NCBI GenBank assembly: GCA_016290255.1
Contig: JAEETG010000032.1
Coordinates: 1-9,465 of the forward strand
Reading direction: 5' to 3'
Origin: Clostridia bacterium
GTDB taxonomy: Bacteria > Bacillota > Clostridia > Christensenellales > UBA1242
DNA length: 9,465 bases
In this document: in pieces, positions 5,728 through 9,465 of the stretch
How positions within the stretch are numbered: the stretch's first letter is position 1
Layout of the letters: the number at the start of each line of letters is the position of its first letter
Notes under the pieces: model-generated
Told to the model about the DNA's origin: nothing
Database searches by the model: none
The model's input: the letters and a program-made list of their open reading frames with translations, nothing else
Made by a program: the position numbers and the translations under genes

Positions 5728-7632
5728 CTAAAATTTAATTTCGCTTATTCTTCTTTCAACCTGATTTTGCAATTCTCTTCCAGTTGAAGCTTTGTTGTTG
5801 TTTGCGTTCTTTTTCCAATCATCATCATCTTCACGATTATATCTTGTTGGATCTCTGAGTGAATCTTTATGTGCTTTGAACTTATTTTTTTGATCTGCAT
5901 ATATTTTTTTCTTTTCATCTTCAAGGTCGCTAATCAATTTTTCTTGCTCTGCTTTTAACCTTTTATAGGTGATTCCACAAATTCGGTGATTTAATAAATC
6001 ATCATCAAGTTTTGTGATTGCATCTCTTTTATCTTGAATTGATTTTTCAATGTCAGGAACTTTCTTTACGCCTTCCTTTGTTTCCATCATAATTTTCTCT
6101 TTGGCAACCTCATCACCATGCTTTAGGTCCAAAAGAGATGAACTACATGAATTTGCTGTGACATTATATCTAATTCCCATGTCTCTAATGTCGCCAAATG
6201 TGAGTCCTGGAGGTGTTGTTGAAAGTGCCATAAACACATCTAATATGTCAACACTACACTTAAAGTCTGCTGGGGCTTTCCCTGCCCCAACCCATTTTGC
6301 TAATTCATCATTTCTCCATTTTTCATATTCTGCACTCAATTCTTTGATTGGAACTGGGCGCATAAAATCGCTGTAGTTATCTCCAGAAATCATACATTTT
6401 TTCATACATTTTCTATATTCTATCTCCCAGTCTTTTATTGCTGCCTTTTCAGCAGGGGTGTAGCCACCAGGGCCTGGAATAATTTTAGGCCTTGGACCAC
6501 ACCTTAGTTCTGCCATTTTTTCAATAGCAAAAGTTTTACTTGCACCAATTGGAACAAACTCCAACCCCTTTGTTGAAAATGTTACGCAGGTGTCCATAAA
6601 ATATGGTGGGAGTGATCCCTCAGCACCACGAGCTGAAATAAGGCTTAAAAGTGTGCCCCTTGCCAAATCAATTTGGTTTAATCCGTCAACATAGGTGTTT
6701 TTATGCCTCCAGAAAAAGTTTCTTAGTTTTGGCAAATTCATATATCTTGAATTGTTTGGAACTCTTGGATCAGCTGGCTCATATGTTGGCGAATATCTTC
6801 CAATATATCTTATGAACCTTGATTTTAGGAACCTATCAATAAATTCTCTATCTGATGCGGCGCCCATTTCTGATTCTTTTTTCCCCCAATTCACAAGGTG
6901 TTGAAGGGAAGTTCTCTTAACCATAAAATCGTGTGAAAACTTTGGAAAAATCTCAAAACTTATGTTTCTTGCCTCTGATTTCACAACATCATAAGAATCA
7001 TTTGAAATAATGTTTCTTCTTTTTAATCCAAAACTGATTCTCATTCTTGCAAAAAGTGATGTTTTATCGGGAACATAAATGTTTCTTGACTCATCTGTGT
7101 TCACAACAAATGCTCCAAGTGGCATGTTTCTTGCTCCGCCGTTGGTTGAAACGCCCTCAATAACATGCCTTAGCGCATTAACAGAACCAACACTAAGCTT
7201 TAGGTCTCTAACTCTTTGATATCTATCTTCTGCATTAACCGCTGTTGGATTCACCAGTTCATAAACACACGCACCACCATTTGTGATAACAACGCTATTG
7301 TTTCGATATAGTGCGTCACTAGATATTTCTTCCAAAATGTTTTTTGCAGGTCTATCAGTGATTGCAGCAAGAGGAATACCACCTTGATTGATTCTTTCAA
7401 CATATCTTCTATAGGCTGGTCTTCTATATAACCTACGAAATTTGCCTGTTGTTTCCCCAATATCTAAATCTTGAATAAAAGAATATTCCTGCGGATTTTT
7501 TGAACTATCAATTTCAAGACAAGTTGGTCTGTGATACCAAGCACGCAAAATGCTGTCGGCGCTCCCTTTCAAAATTCCATGTCCGGCTTTCCCAAAAATA
7601 TAACCCATTGTTAATAAAGGAAAAAATGACAT
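5728..7632 (-). CDS. Large HAD-like protein of unknown function
   Basis: 634 residues; I do not recognise it as a named protein. The motifs of the HAD phosphatase superfamily (Cof-like, type IIB) can be placed in order. D55-L-D57 follows a hydrophobic strand (motif I), ITDRP with T92 is motif II, VVITNGGACVYE (114-125) matches the NGA strand, GASK with K366 before a helix is motif III, and MISGDNYSDFM (D418, D422) matches the GDxxND motif IV. A second GDIRDM lies at 480-485. The I-to-II spacing (37) is normal, but the cap region (about 130-350) is roughly twice the usual size, and about 35 residues are inserted between III and IV. Residues 520-590 look like a coiled coil, followed by an Asp/Asn/Lys-rich tail. 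A phosphatase role is inferred only. ATG is preceded by GGGAGGAG. It has its own strong promoter and terminator and is divergent from ppa. Confidence 0.7.
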   Translation of the reverse strand: MSFFPLLTMGYIFGKAGHGILKGSADSILRAWYHRPTCLEIDSSKNPQEYSFIQDLDIGETTGKFRRLYRRPAYRRYVERINQGGIPLAAITDRPAKNILEEISSDALYRNNSVVITNGGACVYELVNPTAVNAEDRYQRVRDLKLSVGSVNALRHVIEGVSTNGGARNMPLGAFVVNTDESRNIYVPDKTSLFARMRISFGLKRRNIISNDSYDVVKSEARNISFEIFPKFSHDFMVKRTSLQHLVNWGKKESEMGAASDREFIDRFLKSRFIRYIGRYSPTYEPADPRVPNNSRYMNLPKLRNFFWRHKNTYVDGLNQIDLARGTLLSLISARGAEGSLPPYFMDTCVTFSTKGLEFVPIGASKTFAIEKMAELRCGPRPKIIPGPGGYTPAEKAAIKDWEIEYRKCMKKCMISGDNYSDFMRPVPIKELSAEYEKWRNDELAKWVGAGKAPADFKCSVDILDVFMALSTTPPGLTFGDIRDMGIRYNVTANSCSSSLLDLKHGDEVAKEKIMMETKEGVKKVPDIEKSIQDKRDAITKLDDDLLNHRICGITYKRLKAEQEKLISDLEDEKKKIYADQKNKFKAHKDSLRDPTRYNREDDDDWKKNANNNKASTGRELQNQVERRISEIKF

Positions 7633-7651
7633 ATGCTCCTCCCTAACTTTA

Positions 7652-7687
7652 TACCTTTATTATAACACTTTTATTGAAAAAAGTCAA
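7652..7687 (-). promoter_or_regulatory. Strong promoter of the 634-residue gene
   Basis: On the minus strand TTGACT (7687-7682), a 17-base spacer and TATAAT (7664-7659), with TG for an extended -10. It is the best promoter match in the window. AAAGGTA follows the -10 directly, so TATAATAAAGGTA (7664-7652) is identical to the HU promoter. Confidence 0.85.
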
Positions 7688-7704
7688 ATAATTCATAATT
7701 TTGT

Positions 7705-7734
7705 TTGCCAAAATGTGAAAATGTGTGTTATAAT
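7705..7734 (+). promoter_or_regulatory. Promoter of ppa
   Basis: TTGCCA (7705-7710), an 18-base spacer and TATAAT (7729-7734), with TG at 7726-7727 for an extended -10. It is back-to-back with the minus-strand promoter, with 17 bases between the two -35 boxes. Confidence 0.75.
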
Positions 7735-7766
7735 AGGAGACATAAACAATAAGAGAGGTTAAAATT

Positions 7767-8297
7767 ATGAACATTTGGCATGATATCGACCCACAAAGAA
7801 TTGGAGTTGATGAATTTACAGCCTTTATTGAAATTGGAAAAGGCAACAAAAACAAATATGAACTAGACAAGGAAACTGGACTTATTAAGTTTGATAGGCT
7901 TTTGTCTACAAGCATGGTTTACCCAGCCAACTACGGATTTATTCCAAGAACTCTTGGGGGCGACGGTGACCCACTTGATGTTTTGGTTTTGTCTTCAGAA
8001 GCATTTATTCCTGGAATTTTGGTTGACTGCAAACCTATTGGAATGATTGTTATGGTTGATGACGGAGAAATGGATGAAAAAATCATTGCTGTTGCAGTTG
8101 ATGACCCATTCTTCAAAAAGGTTAAAACAATGGACGACCTTCCACAACACACATATGATGAAATGTGCCACTTCTTCAAACGCTACAAAGAACTTCAAAA
8201 CAAAGTGACAGAAATCAAAGGCGTTGAAGGAATTGAAAGCGCCAAGAAGATTATTGAACAAAGCATCACAAACTATAAAGCAGAATATGATGCCTAA
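7767..8297 (+). CDS. ppa: Inorganic pyrophosphatase, family I
   Basis: Soluble Mg-dependent enzyme that splits pyrophosphate into two phosphates and so pulls biosynthetic reactions forward. The 176 residues are the normal bacterial size. Visible are KYELDKETGLIKFDR (30-44), the substrate-contacting YPANYGFIPRT (52-62), the metal-binding signature DGDPLD (D66, D68, D71), VDDGEMDEKI (97-106) with the later catalytic Asp residues, and VDDP (111-114). This is the family I (E. coli-type) enzyme, whereas several Bacillota use the unrelated family II (PpaC). A GAGAGG ribosome site lies 8 bases before the ATG. It has its own promoter and terminator. Confidence 0.97.
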   Translation: MNIWHDIDPQRIGVDEFTAFIEIGKGNKNKYELDKETGLIKFDRLLSTSMVYPANYGFIPRTLGGDGDPLDVLVLSSEAFIPGILVDCKPIGMIVMVDDGEMDEKIIAVAVDDPFFKKVKTMDDLPQHTYDEMCHFFKRYKELQNKVTEIKGVEGIESAKKIIEQSITNYKAEYDA

Positions 8298-8316
8298 TTT
8301 AACAACAAAATATAAC

Positions 8317-8350
8317 ATAAAGGGGCAAAACACCCCTTTATTTTATTTGT
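8317..8350 (+). terminator. Intrinsic terminator after ppa
   Basis: ATAAAGGGG (8317-8325) pairs with CCCCTTTAT (8333-8341) around a CAAAACA loop, followed by a T-rich tail. It lies 19 bases after the ppa stop. Confidence 0.88.
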
Positions 8351-8398
8351 TTTTTTGATTTTCTTATGATAATATTATATTTATAAAAGGAAAAGAAG

Positions 8399-9127
8399 AT
8401 GAAAATAAATTATGAGGAAAGTTCAAGGATAATTGAAAAAACATCAGTGAAAATAACAACTTTTTTGAACATTTTGTCTGGAATTATGCTTCTTCTCATG
8501 ATTATCACCATGATGATTTGGTGTTTCTATCACGAGGCAAAAGTTGTTTCTGGGCAATCTATGCAGCCAACCATTAACTATGATTTTTCAGAAGAAAACA
8601 ACCAATTTGACATTGTTATTGTGAACAAAACACACAATATTGAAAGAAAAAACATTGTTATTATTGATTTTTCAGACTACAACAAAGATGAACTTATCAT
8701 AAAAAGAGTTATTGCAACCGCTGGCGACACTATCAAAATTGTTTGGAATGAAGAAAAACAAAAATCCGAAGTGTATTTGAAAGAAAAAGGAGAAAGTGAG
8801 TTAACCCTACTTTATGAGGACTACACTCAAAGCATAAAAAGGCTTGATGGCAACACTTGTGCAAAAACGTTTTCAATTGGATCAAGCACTGGGCAATATA
8901 ATTCATATGAATGGAAAGGCTACAAGCTAAACGAAGATGGATCAATCACAATTTTAGATGGATATTTCTTTGCCTTGGGTGATAACCGCGAACTAAGCCT
9001 AGATAGTTCTGAAGTTGGACCATTTAAAACAAGCCTCATAAATGGTGTTGTTGAAACCATTGAACCAAATGGAACAATTGCAAACAAGTTTATTAGAAAA
9101 GTTTTTAACTTAGGATTAAATAAATAA
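8399..9127 (+). CDS. lepB: Signal peptidase I
   Basis: Membrane serine protease that removes signal peptides from exported proteins. Of 242 residues, about 21-44 form one membrane helix (N-in, catalytic domain outside). The catalytic Ser54 sits in SGQSMQPTI (51-59), and the general-base Lys102 in IIKRVIATAGDTI (100-112). GDNRELSLDSSEVG (194-207) is the last conserved box; it has DSS where most enzymes have DSR. The segment after SMQPT is longer and more acidic than usual. All catalytic residues are present, unlike the S26-like protein at 4479-5636. An AAAGGA site precedes the ATG by about 7 bases. I see no convincing promoter in 8351-8390 (only weak TATGAT and TAATAT boxes), so it may depend partly on readthrough from ppa. 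Confidence 0.95.
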   Translation: MKINYEESSRIIEKTSVKITTFLNILSGIMLLLMIITMMIWCFYHEAKVVSGQSMQPTINYDFSEENNQFDIVIVNKTHNIERKNIVIIDFSDYNKDELIIKRVIATAGDTIKIVWNEEKQKSEVYLKEKGESELTLLYEDYTQSIKRLDGNTCAKTFSIGSSTGQYNSYEWKGYKLNEDGSITILDGYFFALGDNRELSLDSSEVGPFKTSLINGVVETIEPNGTIANKFIRKVFNLGLNK

Positions 9128-9160
9128 AAAAATCTTATGAAATTTCATAAGATTTTTTTT
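9126..9160. terminator. Bidirectional terminator between convergent genes
   Basis: A perfect 34-base palindrome (9126-9159) with ATCTTATGAA as its core arm, A-rich on the left and T-rich on the right, so it ends in a T-run on both strands. It directly follows the lepB stop and lies just after the stop of the minus-strand gene at 9165. Confidence 0.88.
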
Positions 9161-9164
9161 GATT

Positions 9165-9465
9165 TTATAAATATCTTCTGTCAATTGGGGTCACATATTC
9201 TAGGTATGGTATTGAATCTGTGTTTTCACTGTAGGTAAATACTTCATTATTTAATTTTTTGTTTGCTTCCAATGTGCCAGCATAATATCCGGTACTATCA
9301 CTTTGATATACCAAAGTTATATAGTTGATGTTATTGCTAGGAGCCAAAGGAGATCCTCCTTCCCAATATGAAGCAATTGCTGTGTTAAAGATCGCACCAT
9401 CTGAGCCACTAACTCCGGTGAAGCCTTCATATTTACCAAAGCCAAGTGAAGAGTTTATTTGGTTA
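9165..9465 (-). CDS. C-terminal end of an unidentified, probably exported protein
   Basis: The frame is open from the window edge to TAA at 9167-9165, giving 99 codons and no start in view. A TTG at 9347 is internal: the frame continues upstream without a stop. The visible part is rich in Gly, Ser, Asn, Tyr and Thr, with few charged residues in its first half and no Cys. It contains GFGKYEGFTGVSGSDG, then SYWEGGSPLAPSNNINYITL, and ends in IDRRYL. This makeup suits an extracellular or pilin-like surface protein, but no family motif was recognised and the assignment is a guess from composition. It shares the terminator with lepB. Confidence 0.7.
   Translation of the reverse strand, partial: NQINSSLGFGKYEGFTGVSGSDGAIFNTAIASYWEGGSPLAPSNNINYITLVYQSDSTGYYAGTLEANKKLNNEVFTYSENTDSIPYLEYVTPIDRRYL

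Noticed and set aside
7735..7766. Riboswitch in the ppa leader
   Set aside because: The leader is only about 25 bases from the likely start site to the ATG, too short for a known riboswitch.
9165..9347. A complete 60-residue gene starting at TTG 9347
   Set aside because: The frame stays open to the window edge with similar composition, and there is no promoter there; it is the end of a longer gene.

Overview
The window comes from a low-GC bacterium with standard genetic code use (TGA is read as a stop in trxB). It has strong Shine-Dalgarno sites (AGGAGG type), extended -10 promoters (TGnTATAAT), compact T-tailed hairpin terminators and the classic rpsF-ssb-rpsR order. Together these point to the Bacillota, probably an uncultured clostridial lineage. 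No mobile element, phage module, CRISPR array, tRNA or rRNA was seen. Nearly all the DNA is coding, and the largest gap (669-890) is about 220 bases.

Layout, left to right. Minus strand: the first 112 codons of a tRNA-dihydrouridine synthase (1-336), the DNA-binding protein HU (393-668), a glmM-trxB pair (891-3164), and the rpsF-ssb-rpsR operon (3242-4345) with a candidate S6:S18 autoregulatory leader. Two uncharacterised genes follow, also on the minus strand. The first (4479-5636) is a two-pass membrane protein with a signal-peptidase-like (S26B/Sec11/SipW) extracellular domain that seems to have lost its catalytic residues, plus a long cytoplasmic coiled-coil tail. The second (5728-7632) is a 634-residue protein in which all four HAD-phosphatase motifs can be placed, with large insertions and a charged C-terminal tail. 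Plus strand: inorganic pyrophosphatase (7767-8297), divergent from the 634-residue gene, then an intact signal peptidase I (8399-9127). Convergent with it, on the minus strand, is the last 99 codons of an unidentified protein (9165-9465).

Most of the window is housekeeping: tRNA modification, nucleoid structure, cell-wall precursor synthesis, thiol redox, ribosome and single-strand DNA proteins, pyrophosphate removal and protein export. The least ordinary parts are the degenerate signal-peptidase-like gene, the oversized HAD-like gene, and a 13-base sequence covering the -10 box and the start of the transcript. That sequence is exactly shared by the HU and 634-residue genes and, with one change, by the pseudo-signal-peptidase gene. 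Three promoters also have their -35 box inside the terminator of the gene upstream. I did not find a clear multi-gene novel system; the best candidates for new biology are these two proteins and their shared promoter sequence.
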